Source of the DNA: Roseateles sp.
GTDB taxonomy: Bacteria > Pseudomonadota > Gammaproteobacteria > Burkholderiales > Burkholderiaceae_C
DNA: 64,000 bases
NCBI RefSeq assembly: GCF_019237615.1
Contig: NZ_JAFAGT010000013.1
Location: 1-64,000, forward strand
Reading direction: 5' to 3'
Both the position numbers and the translations under genes were made by a program. Of this stretch, positions 18,873 through 26,576 are shown one piece after another. The notes below the pieces were generated by a model. It saw nothing but the letters and a program-made list of their open reading frames with translations, was not told the DNA's origin and did no database searches. Positions within the stretch are counted from its first letter, which is position 1, and each line of letters opens with the position of its first letter.

Positions 18873-18888
18873 TGTCCGCTTGCGGACA
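18873..18888. promoter_or_regulatory. palindromic enhancer site 1 (probable NtrC-type activator binding)
   Basis: The 16 bases TGTCCGCTTGCGGACA form a perfect palindrome apart from the central TT. It shares the TGTCCG-N4-CGGACA form with site 2, and its centre is 23 bp from that of site 2, about two helical turns. It lies about 75 bp upstream of the predicted sigma-54 transcription start, a normal distance for an upstream activator site. Confidence 0.75.
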
Positions 18889-18895
18889 CCTGGAC

Positions 18896-18911
18896 TGTCC
18901 GGTTCCGGACA
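18896..18911. promoter_or_regulatory. palindromic enhancer site 2 (probable NtrC-type activator binding)
   Basis: The 16 bases TGTCCGGTTCCGGACA are a perfect palindrome around TT, matching site 1 at all outer positions. It lies 46 bp before the start of the regulator gene, so it could also control the regulator itself. Tandem sites suit an oligomerising NtrC-type protein. Confidence 0.75.
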
Positions 18912-18957
18912 CCGCCTTGCCGCGTCGCGGGCGGCCCGCTTAGAGTCGCGCCCGCCC

Positions 18958-20271
18958 ATGACCATCCTGATCCTTGACGACGACCCCGACGTGGCACTGG
19001 CAGCGCGGCTGGCGCTGCGCAGGCTCGCGCCCGTGGCCATGCGGCACTCGCCCGCCGAACTGACGGCGGCCCTGGACGAGATCCAGCCGGACGTGCTGCT
19101 GCTGGACATGAACTTCACGCCCGGCGCCAGCGACGGCGAGGCGGGCCTGGCACTCTTGCGCGAGGTCGTCGCGCGCCAAGGCAAGTTGACGGCACCGGCC
19201 GTGATCGTCATGACGGCCTACGCGGAAGTCGAGCTGGCCGTGCAGGCGCTCAAGGCCGGCGCGGTGGACTTCATCACCAAGCCCTGGACCAACGAACGCC
19301 TGGTGGCCTGCGTGCAGGCGGCGCTGGCACGGCGCGCACCCCCTCAAGCTTCAACGGCGGCGGGCGAGCTGCTGGGTACCTCGGCTTCGATGCAGTCGCT
19401 GCACGCGCAGATTGCCCAGGTGGCGGTCAGCGACGCCAGCGTGCTCATCCTCGGCGAGAACGGCGTCGGCAAGGAGCTGGTGGCACGCGCGCTGCACCGC
19501 GCATCCCGGCGCGCCGAGGGCCCGCTGCTGGCCGTGGACATGGGCGCGCTGCCCGAGGCGCTGGTGGAGAGCGAGCTGTTCGGCCACCGCCGCGGCAGCT
19601 TCACGGACGCGCGCGAATCGCGGCCCGGGCGCTTCGTCGCGGCGGCGGGCGGCACGCTGTTCCTCGACGAGATCGCCAACCTGCCGCTGGCCAGCCAGGC
19701 CAAGCTGCTGGCCGCGCTGGAGCGGCGCGAGGTGACGCCGCTGGGCAGCGACAAGCCGGTTGGCGTGGACGTGCGCGTGCTGGCCGCCACCAACGTGCCC
19801 GAGGCCGAGCTGTTCGACACCCGACGCTTCCGGCCCGACCTGCTGTACCGCCTCAACACCGTGGTGCTGCGCGTGCCGGCGCTGCGCGAGCGCGGCGCCG
19901 GCGACGTGACGCTGCTGCTGCGCCACTACCTCGCCCACTTTGCGCAAGGCAGGCCGGCGCGCGACATTGAAACCGAAGCCTTGCTGCGACTGTGCGCCTA
20001 TCGGTGGCCGGGCAATGTGCGCGAGCTGCGCCAGGCCTGCGAGCGCGCGACGCTGCTGGCGCGCGGGCCGGTGTTCAGCTTCTCGGACTTCGGCCTGACG
20101 GACGTCGTCGCGCCGGCATTGGTCGAGCCAGGGCTGGACCTCGCCCAGCGCGAGCGCGAAGCCGTGCAGGCGGCGCTCGCGCAGGCCGACGGCAACATCA
20201 GCCAGGCGGCCAAGCTGCTGGGCGTCAGTCGCGCGGCGCTGTACCGGCGGCTGGACAAGCATGGTCTCTGA
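18958..20271 (+). CDS. NtrC-family sigma-54-dependent response regulator
   Basis: A 437-residue three-domain regulator. The receiver domain has the acidic pocket LDDDP (7-9) and phosphoacceptor Asp50 in LLLDMNF, with conserved Thr (MTAY) and Lys (TKPW). The AAA+ domain has Walker A GENGVGKE from about 166, Walker B GTLFLDEI, and the sigma-54 contact loop GSFTDA at 213-218 in place of GAFTGA, with the key Phe-Thr kept. The C-terminal Fis-type helix-turn-helix is at about 412-437. ATG 18958 opens the receiver domain. It overlaps the kinase gene by 11 bases and faces the ABC operon, which it very probably activates. Confidence 0.92.
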   Translation: MTILILDDDPDVALAARLALRRLAPVAMRHSPAELTAALDEIQPDVLLLDMNFTPGASDGEAGLALLREVVARQGKLTAPAVIVMTAYAEVELAVQALKAGAVDFITKPWTNERLVACVQAALARRAPPQASTAAGELLGTSASMQSLHAQIAQVAVSDASVLILGENGVGKELVARALHRASRRAEGPLLAVDMGALPEALVESELFGHRRGSFTDARESRPGRFVAAAGGTLFLDEIANLPLASQAKLLAALERREVTPLGSDKPVGVDVRVLAATNVPEAELFDTRRFRPDLLYRLNTVVLRVPALRERGAGDVTLLLRHYLAHFAQGRPARDIETEALLRLCAYRWPGNVRELRQACERATLLARGPVFSFSDFGLTDVVAPALVEPGLDLAQREREAVQAALAQADGNISQAAKLLGVSRAALYRRLDKHGL

Positions 20272-21418
20272 CAAGGCGCGCGCGGCCCTCGCGGCCCTGG
20301 TGCTGGCGGCCGGTTCGGCCGGCGTCGTCGCGACGCTGGACTCGCCGCGCGGGGCGGTGGCGTGCGCGCTGGCGGGCCTGGTCGCCGCCGCACTGGGCTG
20401 GGCCGCGCTGGGCCGCCTCGCCCACCCGCCCGCGCCACCGCCCGAGCCGCCACCGGCCCCGCGGCCCGACCTGGACGCCGCGCTCGAGCATGCACCGCTG
20501 GCGCTTTGGCGCCTGACGTCCGGCACGCAACCGCTGGCATTGAATGCCGCCGCGCGCCGCCTCGTCGCGCCCGGCCGCGCCGTCGAACCCGCGTCGCTGC
20601 TGGCGCTGCTGGACGCCGAGCCGGGCAGGCGTGTCGTCACGCTGCCCACGGAGCATGGCCAGGAGCGCGCCGTGCTGGCCGTGTCGGCGCTGACCGTGCA
20701 GGGGCAGGCCTGGCGGCTGGCGGCACTGGCGCCCATCGAGTCCGAGCTGGAGACCGAGGCCCTGGCCGCCTGGCGCCAGCTGGTTCAGGTGCTGACCCAC
20801 GAGATCATGAATTCGCTGACGCCCATCGCGTCGCTGGCCGCCAGCGCGCCGGCGCTGCTGGAGGCCGGCGAGCACGAGGAGCTGCAAGCGGCCCTGGCGG
20901 CGCTGGCGCGGCGGGCGGCGCATCTGCAGGGCTTCGTCGAGCGCTATCGCAGCGTCAGCCAGCCACCGGCGCCAACGCTGGCCGACACGCCGCTGCTGCC
21001 ACTGCTGCAGGCCGTGCAGCGCCTCGTCGCACCGGCCTGGGAGGCCGCGAGCGGCCGCGTGGACATCGCCGTCGAGCCCGCCAGCCTGGCCCTGCGCACG
21101 GACGCCGCGCAGCTGGAGCAGGTGCTGATCAACCTGGCGCAGAACGCGCTGCAGGCCAGCGCCGAGCGGCCGGCGCCACGGCTGCTCATCGAGGCCACGC
21201 TGAGCCGCGGCGCGCGGCTGCGGCTCACGGTGGCCGACAACGGCCCAGGCATCGCGCCGGGGCTGGAGGGGCGCATCTTCACGCCCTTCTTCACGACGCG
21301 CGCGGGCGGCAGCGGCGTGGGCCTGGCCGTCGTGCGCCAGCTGGTGCACGGCCTGGGCGGCACGGTGCGCCACGCCAAGCGGCCCGGTGGCGGCGCCTGC
21401 TTCGTGCTGACCTTCTGA
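20261..21418 (+). CDS. sensor histidine kinase (NtrB-like), partner of the upstream regulator
   Basis: A 385-residue kinase. Two N-terminal hydrophobic helices (about 6-25 and 31-53) form a hairpin in the membrane with almost no periplasmic loop. A proline-rich linker leads to a short PAS-like region, the H-box LTHEIMNSLTPI with phospho-accepting His180, and the HATPase domain with N-box (NLAQNALQA), G1 (DNGPGIAP), F-box (FTPFFTT) and G2 (GSGVGLAV). With no extracellular sensor it probably senses the membrane or an intracellular state. Its start overlaps the regulator gene by 11 bases, so the two are co-translated. Confidence 0.9.
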   Translation: MVSDKARAALAALVLAAGSAGVVATLDSPRGAVACALAGLVAAALGWAALGRLAHPPAPPPEPPPAPRPDLDAALEHAPLALWRLTSGTQPLALNAAARRLVAPGRAVEPASLLALLDAEPGRRVVTLPTEHGQERAVLAVSALTVQGQAWRLAALAPIESELETEALAAWRQLVQVLTHEIMNSLTPIASLAASAPALLEAGEHEELQAALAALARRAAHLQGFVERYRSVSQPPAPTLADTPLLPLLQAVQRLVAPAWEAASGRVDIAVEPASLALRTDAAQLEQVLINLAQNALQASAERPAPRLLIEATLSRGARLRLTVADNGPGIAPGLEGRIFTPFFTTRAGGSGVGLAVVRQLVHGLGGTVRHAKRPGGGACFVLTF

Positions 21419-21519
21419 TGCACGCGCAACGAAGCCGGCGAATCGTGCGGATATGGCGGCTTTCCTCGGTGGTGCGGCCATGTGGCGGGTGTTAGGCTGC
21501 CTGCTGTCACACCCCGGGG

Positions 21520-22242
21520 ATGGAGATGTTTCACGAGTTGCAGGAGTTGCTGGGCGCCTATCTGATGCCGGTGCTGATCGCGATACCGCTGGCCATCATC
21601 GTGCTCATCGCCGCCTTCAAGCGTGACGACTACCGGGCGCCGCGCGAGTACACGCAGCCGCCGCGCCCGCCCGGCGGCATGCCGCGGGCGACGGCGCCGG
21701 TCGTGCTGCCGCCGCTGCCCGTGTCGCCCAATGCCGGTCCGTCCATGGCCAGCCCTTTCGTCACGGCACCGACGCCCATGCAGCCGCCGGCCCCTGAGCC
21801 CGTCGTGCCCGAAGGCCCGCCCACGGTGCTGGTGGCCGACGACTCGGCCGTCGTGCGCACCAAGCTCAGGCGGCTGCTGGAGGGCGCAGGCTTCGTCGTC
21901 GTGCAGGTCAATGACGGCAACGAGGCCCTGAACCAGTTGGAAGACAAGCCGGAGATCGCCGTGCTGATCACGGACCTGGAGATGCCCAACAAGGACGGGT
22001 TCGAACTGATCGCCGACGTGCAGGGCAGCCTCGCGACCGAGGACCTGCCCGTCATCGCCATCACCGGCCACGACGAGCTGCATGGCCGCGTGGGCCAGAT
22101 CGAGGGCGTCTACGGCATCTTCAAGAAGCCCTGGAACGACCGCGAGCTGCTCAAGCGCGTGGAATCCCTGGTGCATCTGCGCATGGCCGCCGGCCGGCGC
22201 GGGCGCCGCGTCGGTGACCCGCGCCCGCCGGCCAGCGCGTGA
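21520..22242 (+). CDS. membrane-anchored single-domain response regulator
   Basis: A 240-residue protein with an unusual layout. One N-terminal transmembrane helix (about residues 13-33, MPVLIAIPLAIIVLIAAF) is followed by a proline-rich linker (about 40-100) and a complete CheY-type receiver domain: acidic pair in VADDSA (107-108), phosphoacceptor Asp152 in ITDLEMPNKDG, Thr in AITGHDE and Lys in FKKPW. There is no DNA-binding or enzymatic output domain; the tail is basic. It would place a phosphorylatable domain at the inner face of the membrane, perhaps in a phosphorelay, polar complex or chemotaxis-like role. Its stop overlaps the GTG of the next gene. Confidence 0.82.
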   Translation: MEMFHELQELLGAYLMPVLIAIPLAIIVLIAAFKRDDYRAPREYTQPPRPPGGMPRATAPVVLPPLPVSPNAGPSMASPFVTAPTPMQPPAPEPVVPEGPPTVLVADDSAVVRTKLRRLLEGAGFVVVQVNDGNEALNQLEDKPEIAVLITDLEMPNKDGFELIADVQGSLATEDLPVIAITGHDELHGRVGQIEGVYGIFKKPWNDRELLKRVESLVHLRMAAGRRGRRVGDPRPPASA

Positions 22243-22559
22243 ACGAGTCGCCCCACGGCGCAGAGCCGGGCTGGGCCGAACTGCAGTCCATCCGCGCGCT
22301 GACCCTGGTCGTCTGCGCCGGCCAGGCCGCGGGAGCCGTCGCAGGCCTGCTGTACCCGCGCTACCCGCATTGGTTCGAGTGCCTGTGGCACGGCGCAGCG
22401 CTCGCCACGCTGCCGGCCTTCCTGGTCGGCATGGTCGTGCAGGCACGCCTCAGGCCGGGCAGCCTGGGCGAGAACGCGGCCCTGGTGCGCCGCTTCGCGC
22501 TGATCTCCGTGCTGCTGAGCGGCGTCGCCATCGTGGCGCCACTGCTGGGCGCGCACTGA
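22239..22559 (+). CDS. small hypothetical membrane protein coupled to the membrane response regulator
   Basis: A 106-residue protein beginning at GTG 22239 inside the stop of the upstream gene (GTGA), a sign of translational coupling. It has three hydrophobic stretches: LTLVVCAGQAAGAVAGLLY, HGAALATLPAFLVGMVVQA and ALISVLLSGVAIVAPLLG. I do not recognise the family. Because it is co-translated with the membrane-tethered receiver protein, it may be its membrane partner, which is inference from context only. Confidence 0.6.
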   Translation: MNESPHGAEPGWAELQSIRALTLVVCAGQAAGAVAGLLYPRYPHWFECLWHGAALATLPAFLVGMVVQARLRPGSLGENAALVRRFALISVLLSGVAIVAPLLGAH

Positions 22560-22658
22560 GCGCCTCTTCAGCTGGATCTCGCCCGGCCTGGCCGCCGCCG
22601 ACCGGCTCGCGCCGGCGACGCCCGTCCCGCAGATCACGGGGGAGGGCTGAGCGCGTCG

Positions 22659-24014
22659 TCAGCCCGCGGCGGCCTGGGCCCGGGGGCTGATCAGCGCGGC
22701 CGCGCTCACCAGCGTCAGCGCCATCAGCAGCACGGGCAGGACCTGGCGCGTGGCCGGGTCGAACAGCAGGCCCGCCAGCGCCAGTGCGGCGCTGCTGGTC
22801 AATGCGTCGCTGAGCTGCAGCGACGAGGTGTTGCGGCCCTGGCTGTCGGGCGGCGAGAGCTGCAGCAGCAGCACCGACAGCATGGGGAAGGACAGGCCTA
22901 TGCCAAGGCCTACCGTACTCCAGCCGGCAAACACCAGGCCCGAAGGCAGCGCGAACAGCAGCGGCGCGATGACGATGACCAGGCCCAGCGCCGTCAGCGC
23001 GAAGCCGCCCGGCAGCAGCAGACGCCTCGACTCGGGCCGCTGCGTGCGCGCCTGCAGCGCGCTGCCCATGCTCCAGGTCACGGCGCCGGCGCTGAGCGCC
23101 ATGCCGGCCTGCGTGAGGCTCCAGCCGAAATGCTGGGTCAGCAGCAGCGGGAGGAAGGCCTCGGCGCTGGCAAACGTCGCCGCGATGAGGCCGCGCAGCA
23201 GGATGACCGTGGGCAGGCCGCGCGCCGCGCTCAGCGTGCCCGCGGGCAACAGCAGCCGGGCGGCGATGCCGGCGGCCGCGAGACCCGCCACGAACAGCAG
23301 GGCCGCGCCACTGCCGCTCTGCTGGCTGGCCGCATGCAGCATCAGCGCGCCGCCGCTGGCCAGCAGCGCCCAGCGCATCGCTCCCCAGTGCAGCGCTGCG
23401 CCGCTGCCGGTGCCCACGTGCCTGAGGGCCGGCAGCATCATGGCCGCGGCCACCGGCACGGCGGCAGCCACGGCCAGGAAGACCGAGCGCCAGCCGAGGA
23501 ACTGCACGAGGAAGGACGCCAGCGCCGGGCCGACGAGGCCGGGCACGACCCAGGCGCCCGCGAACATCGCGAACAGCTTGGGATGCAGTTGCGGCGGCAC
23601 AACCCGGCCGACGCCGACGTACAGCGTCACGCCCAGCACGCCGCTGCCCAGGCCTTGCAGCGCGCGGCCGATCACCAGCATGGGCATGGATGACGCGAAG
23701 CCGGCCAGCAGCAGGCCGGCGAGGAAGGCCACCAGCCCGGCCAGCGCCGCGCGGTAGGGCCCGCGCTTGTCGCAGAGCTGGCCGGCGGCCGTCATGCCCA
23801 GCACCGAGGTCGCCAGCGTGGCGCCGAAGGCCAGCGCGTAGTAGCGCAGGCCGTGCAAGGCCTCCGCCACGGCCGGCATCGCCGTGGCGACGGCGATGGA
23901 CTCGAAGGCCAGCATGGAGATCAGCGCCACGGCGCCCAGGCAGGCGGCGCGGCGGCCGGGGGCGAAGAGCCTGTCGGCGGCGGTGGCAGGGGTAACGGGA
24001 TCGGAAAGATTCAT
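22659..24014 (-). CDS. MFS transporter
   Basis: A 451-residue major facilitator with about 12-14 hydrophobic helices. The loop between helices 2 and 3 reads GQLCDKRGPYRAAL, matching the G-x-L-x-D-R-x-G-R family motif A, and helix 5 contains a motif-C-like glycine/proline stretch (GAWVVPGLVGPALASFLVQF) suggestive of drug:proton antiport. It most likely exports a drug or metabolite. I chose ATG 24014 over the in-frame ATG 24047 because conservation begins at MNLSDP. It is convergent with the gene before it and divergent from queD. Confidence 0.82.
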   Translation of the reverse strand: MNLSDPVTPATAADRLFAPGRRAACLGAVALISMLAFESIAVATAMPAVAEALHGLRYYALAFGATLATSVLGMTAAGQLCDKRGPYRAALAGLVAFLAGLLLAGFASSMPMLVIGRALQGLGSGVLGVTLYVGVGRVVPPQLHPKLFAMFAGAWVVPGLVGPALASFLVQFLGWRSVFLAVAAAVPVAAAMMLPALRHVGTGSGAALHWGAMRWALLASGGALMLHAASQQSGSGAALLFVAGLAAAGIAARLLLPAGTLSAARGLPTVILLRGLIAATFASAEAFLPLLLTQHFGWSLTQAGMALSAGAVTWSMGSALQARTQRPESRRLLLPGGFALTALGLVIVIAPLLFALPSGLVFAGWSTVGLGIGLSFPMLSVLLLQLSPPDSQGRNTSSLQLSDALTSSAALALAGLLFDPATRQVLPVLLMALTLVSAAALISPRAQAAAG

Positions 24015-24086
24015 GGAGCGAAGCCTAAAAGCTGAAGCCAACTTCAAGTCAAGCAGGCCGGGAGAGGGGCGCGCGACAATCGGGGC

Positions 24087-25181
24087 ATGTCAGTTTCCGT
24101 GTTGCACTGTGCCTCGGCCGGCTTCGAGTCGGCCTGCCGCATTCCCGCCTTGCCCGCCACGCACCGCAGCCATGGCCTGCACGGCCACAGCTATTTCGCC
24201 ACCGTGCGCACGGCGCTGCCGGCCGGTTGGGCGGCCTTCCCCGGCGGCGAAGTGGAGGCGCTGCGCGCGCGCATGGCCGACACCGTCGCGCCGCTGGACC
24301 ATGAGCTGCTGAACAATCACCTGGCCGAGCCCACGGACGAGAACCTGGCGCGCTGGGTTCGTTCGCGGCTGGACGTGCCCGGCATCGTTCAGGTGGGCGT
24401 GCAGAGCACCACGCACAGCGGCGTGGACCTGGACGGCGCCGGCCATGCCCATGTCTGGCGGCGCTACCGCTTCCAGGCCGCCCACCAGTTGCCCCACGTG
24501 CCCGCCGGTCACCAATGCGGCCGCATGCACGGGCATGGCTTCGAGGTCATCCTGCATGCCAACGCCGACCTCGGCGAGCGCGACCTGGCCATTGACTACG
24601 ACCACCTCGACGAAGTCTGGGCACCGCTGCACTTCGAGCTGAACTACCGCTGCCTGAACGACATCGACGGCCTTGCCAACCCGACCAGCGAGAACATCTC
24701 GGCCTGGCTGTGGCACAGGCTCAAGCCGGCACTGCCGGAGCTGAGCTGGGTGACCGTCTACGAGACCGGTTCCAGCGGCGCCAACTTCAACGGCCAGAGC
24801 TACCGCATCTGGAAGGAGATGACGCTGGACAGCGCCGTCCGCATGCAGCACGCGCCAGCCGGCCATCCGCTGGCCGGCATCCACGGCCACACCTTCACGC
24901 TGCGGCTGCACCTGGCCGCGCCGCTGGACCAGGTCATGGGCTGGACGGTGGATTTCGGCGACGTGAAGGCCTTGTTCAACCCCATCTTCAAGCGGCTGGA
25001 CCACCACCCGCTGTTCGAGATCGCCAACTTGCCGGACGGCGACGCGGCCAGCCTGGCCGCCTGGGTGCTGCACGAGGGCGGCAGCGTGCTGCCGCAGATC
25101 GACCGCGTGGACCTCTACGAGACGCGCGGCTCGGGCGCCATCGTCAGCCGGGCCAACTCGGAAGAACTGATCCCGGTATGA
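24087..25181 (+). CDS. queD: 6-carboxytetrahydropterin synthase with three tandem T-fold domains
   Basis: A 364-residue protein, about three times the length of E. coli QueD. Domain 2 (about 125-240) is complete: zinc ligands His133, His148 and His150, catalytic Cys144 in GHQCGRMHGHGF, and Glu226. Domain 1 (about 5-115) keeps the HGH pair (32-34) but has Cys17 for the first zinc His and Ser28 for the catalytic Cys. Domain 3 (about 245-355) keeps HGH (266-268) and Glu345 but has Val251 and Leu262 at the other two sites. Only domain 2 should be active; the others are probably structural. It makes 6-carboxytetrahydropterin for queuosine and is coupled to queE. Confidence 0.85.
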   Translation: MSVSVLHCASAGFESACRIPALPATHRSHGLHGHSYFATVRTALPAGWAAFPGGEVEALRARMADTVAPLDHELLNNHLAEPTDENLARWVRSRLDVPGIVQVGVQSTTHSGVDLDGAGHAHVWRRYRFQAAHQLPHVPAGHQCGRMHGHGFEVILHANADLGERDLAIDYDHLDEVWAPLHFELNYRCLNDIDGLANPTSENISAWLWHRLKPALPELSWVTVYETGSSGANFNGQSYRIWKEMTLDSAVRMQHAPAGHPLAGIHGHTFTLRLHLAAPLDQVMGWTVDFGDVKALFNPIFKRLDHHPLFEIANLPDGDAASLAAWVLHEGGSVLPQIDRVDLYETRGSGAIVSRANSEELIPV

Positions 25182-25807
25182 CTTATTCCGTCAAAGAGCT
25201 GTTCTACACGCTGCAGGGCGAGGGCGCCCAGGCGGGCCGCGCGGCAGTGTTCTGCCGCTTCGCCGGCTGCAATCTCTGGACCGGCCGCGAGCAGGACCGC
25301 GCAACGGCGGTCTGCACCTTCTGCGACACGGACTTCGTCGGCACCGATGGCGTGGGCGGCGGCAAGTTCGCAACGGCCGAGGCGCTGGCGGACACCATCG
25401 CCAAGGCCTGGCCCGGCGGGGGCCGGCCCTATGTCGTCTGCACCGGCGGCGAACCCCTGCTGCAACTGGATACCCCGCTGATCGACGCCTTGCACGCACG
25501 CGGCTTCGAGGTCGCCGTCGAGACCAACGGCACCCAGCCCGCGCCGCCGGGGCTGGACTGGATCTGCGTCAGCCCCAAGGCCGATGCGCCGCTTGTGCTG
25601 ACCTCCGGCCATGAGTTGAAGCTGGTCTACCCGCAGCCACTGGCCCGGCCGGAGCGGTTTGCGCACCTGGACTTCCAGAACTTCTTCCTGCAGCCGATGG
25701 ATTCGGTGCTCAGGCGCGAGCACACCCAGGCAGCGGTGGACTACTGCATGGCGCATCCGCAGTGGCGGCTGTCGGTGCAGATGCACAAGGTGGTGGGCAT
25801 CGCCTGA
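25178..25807 (+). CDS. queE: 7-carboxy-7-deazaguanine synthase, radical SAM
   Basis: A 209-residue radical SAM enzyme that converts 6-carboxytetrahydropterin to 7-carboxy-7-deazaguanine in the queuosine pathway. Its iron-sulfur ligands follow the CX14CX2C pattern of Burkholderia-type QueE (CNLWTG... to ...CTFCD). The CTGGEPLLQ segment contacts SAM, and the early LQGEG binds substrate. ATG 25178 overlaps the queD stop (ATGA), so consecutive pathway enzymes are co-translated. A strong hairpin terminator follows the stop codon. Confidence 0.92.
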   Translation: MTYSVKELFYTLQGEGAQAGRAAVFCRFAGCNLWTGREQDRATAVCTFCDTDFVGTDGVGGGKFATAEALADTIAKAWPGGGRPYVVCTGGEPLLQLDTPLIDALHARGFEVAVETNGTQPAPPGLDWICVSPKADAPLVLTSGHELKLVYPQPLARPERFAHLDFQNFFLQPMDSVLRREHTQAAVDYCMAHPQWRLSVQMHKVVGIA

Positions 25808-25823
25808 CGCCGGCGGCCGCGCA

Positions 25824-25852
25824 CGAAAAAGGGAGCCATGCTCCCTTTTTCG
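25824..25852. terminator. bidirectional rho-independent terminator between queE and ompW
   Basis: A perfect inverted repeat with 13-base arms (CGAAAAAGGGAGC and GCTCCCTTTTTCG) around a three-base loop. The A-rich left and T-rich right ends give a U-tract on both strands, fitting the convergent queE and OmpW-family genes. Confidence 0.9.
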
Positions 25853-25868
25853 TTGGTGCGGCCCCGCG

Positions 25869-26546
25869 TCAGAACCGGTAGCCGATGCCGAACTTGATGG
25901 ACACCGGATCCAGCGTCGTCTCTATGGTCTGGCCAGTGGACAGGCTGCCCGTCGTCTTGATGAAGGTCTTGGTGACCGACAGGCTGGCGGACCAGTCCCT
26001 GGTGACGTTGACGGCGCCGCCCAGTTCCAGCGTCGTGCCCATGCGGCTCTTCATGGACAGCGTCGTCGGGTTGCTGGGCGTGCCGCCGGTGATGCCCGAC
26101 AGCGCGGCCGTGGCGCGCGGCTTGAAGAAGTAGCCATAGGTGAGGCCCGCACCGACGAAGGGGCGGAACATGCTGTTGGCTTCGCCGAAGCGGTACTGGG
26201 CCAGCAGCGTGATCGGCAGCGCTTTGACAGTGCCGAGCTTGCCCACGCCGTCGATGGCGCCAGCACCGACGACGTCGTGCTTGAACGGCAGCGACAGGGG
26301 CAGGTCGATGCTGATGTTGTCGGTCCAGTAATAGGTGATGCCGCCGGCGACCTGGCTGGCCTTCTTCACGTCAACCTTGGTGCCGGGCAGGCTGGGCGCG
26401 GTCAGGTCACCGCTGTCGACCTTGGGGTTGATCTGCACGGCGCCGCCATAGACGACGATGCTGCCGGCCGACTGCGCCAACGCGCCGCAGCTGGCGACGA
26501 GGGCGGCCACTGCAGCAACCGCACCGGGGAGAAGCTTGGTTTTCAT
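25869..26546 (-). CDS. ompW: OmpW family outer membrane protein
   Basis: A 225-residue protein with a signal peptide (MKTKLLPGAVAAVAALVASC...ALAQ). The mature part alternates hydrophobic and polar residues as in an eight-stranded barrel and ends in Phe (KFGIGYRF), the usual outer-membrane sorting signal. Segments such as ITYYWTDNISIDLPLSLPFKHDV and YRFGEANSMFRPFVGAGLTYGYFF fit OmpW. OmpW proteins pass small hydrophobic compounds and are often stress-responsive. The start is preceded by GGAGACAAC, similar to the leader of the next gene on the same strand. Confidence 0.85.
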   Translation of the reverse strand: MKTKLLPGAVAAVAALVASCGALAQSAGSIVVYGGAVQINPKVDSGDLTAPSLPGTKVDVKKASQVAGGITYYWTDNISIDLPLSLPFKHDVVGAGAIDGVGKLGTVKALPITLLAQYRFGEANSMFRPFVGAGLTYGYFFKPRATAALSGITGGTPSNPTTLSMKSRMGTTLELGGAVNVTRDWSASLSVTKTFIKTTGSLSTGQTIETTLDPVSIKFGIGYRF

Positions 26547-26576
26547 GGGTTGTCTCCGAATGGGTGGGGCCGAGGC

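Noticed and set aside
20261-20271. Frameshift between the response regulator and kinase
   Set aside because: Both proteins are complete in their own frames; the 11-base overlap is ordinary translational coupling.
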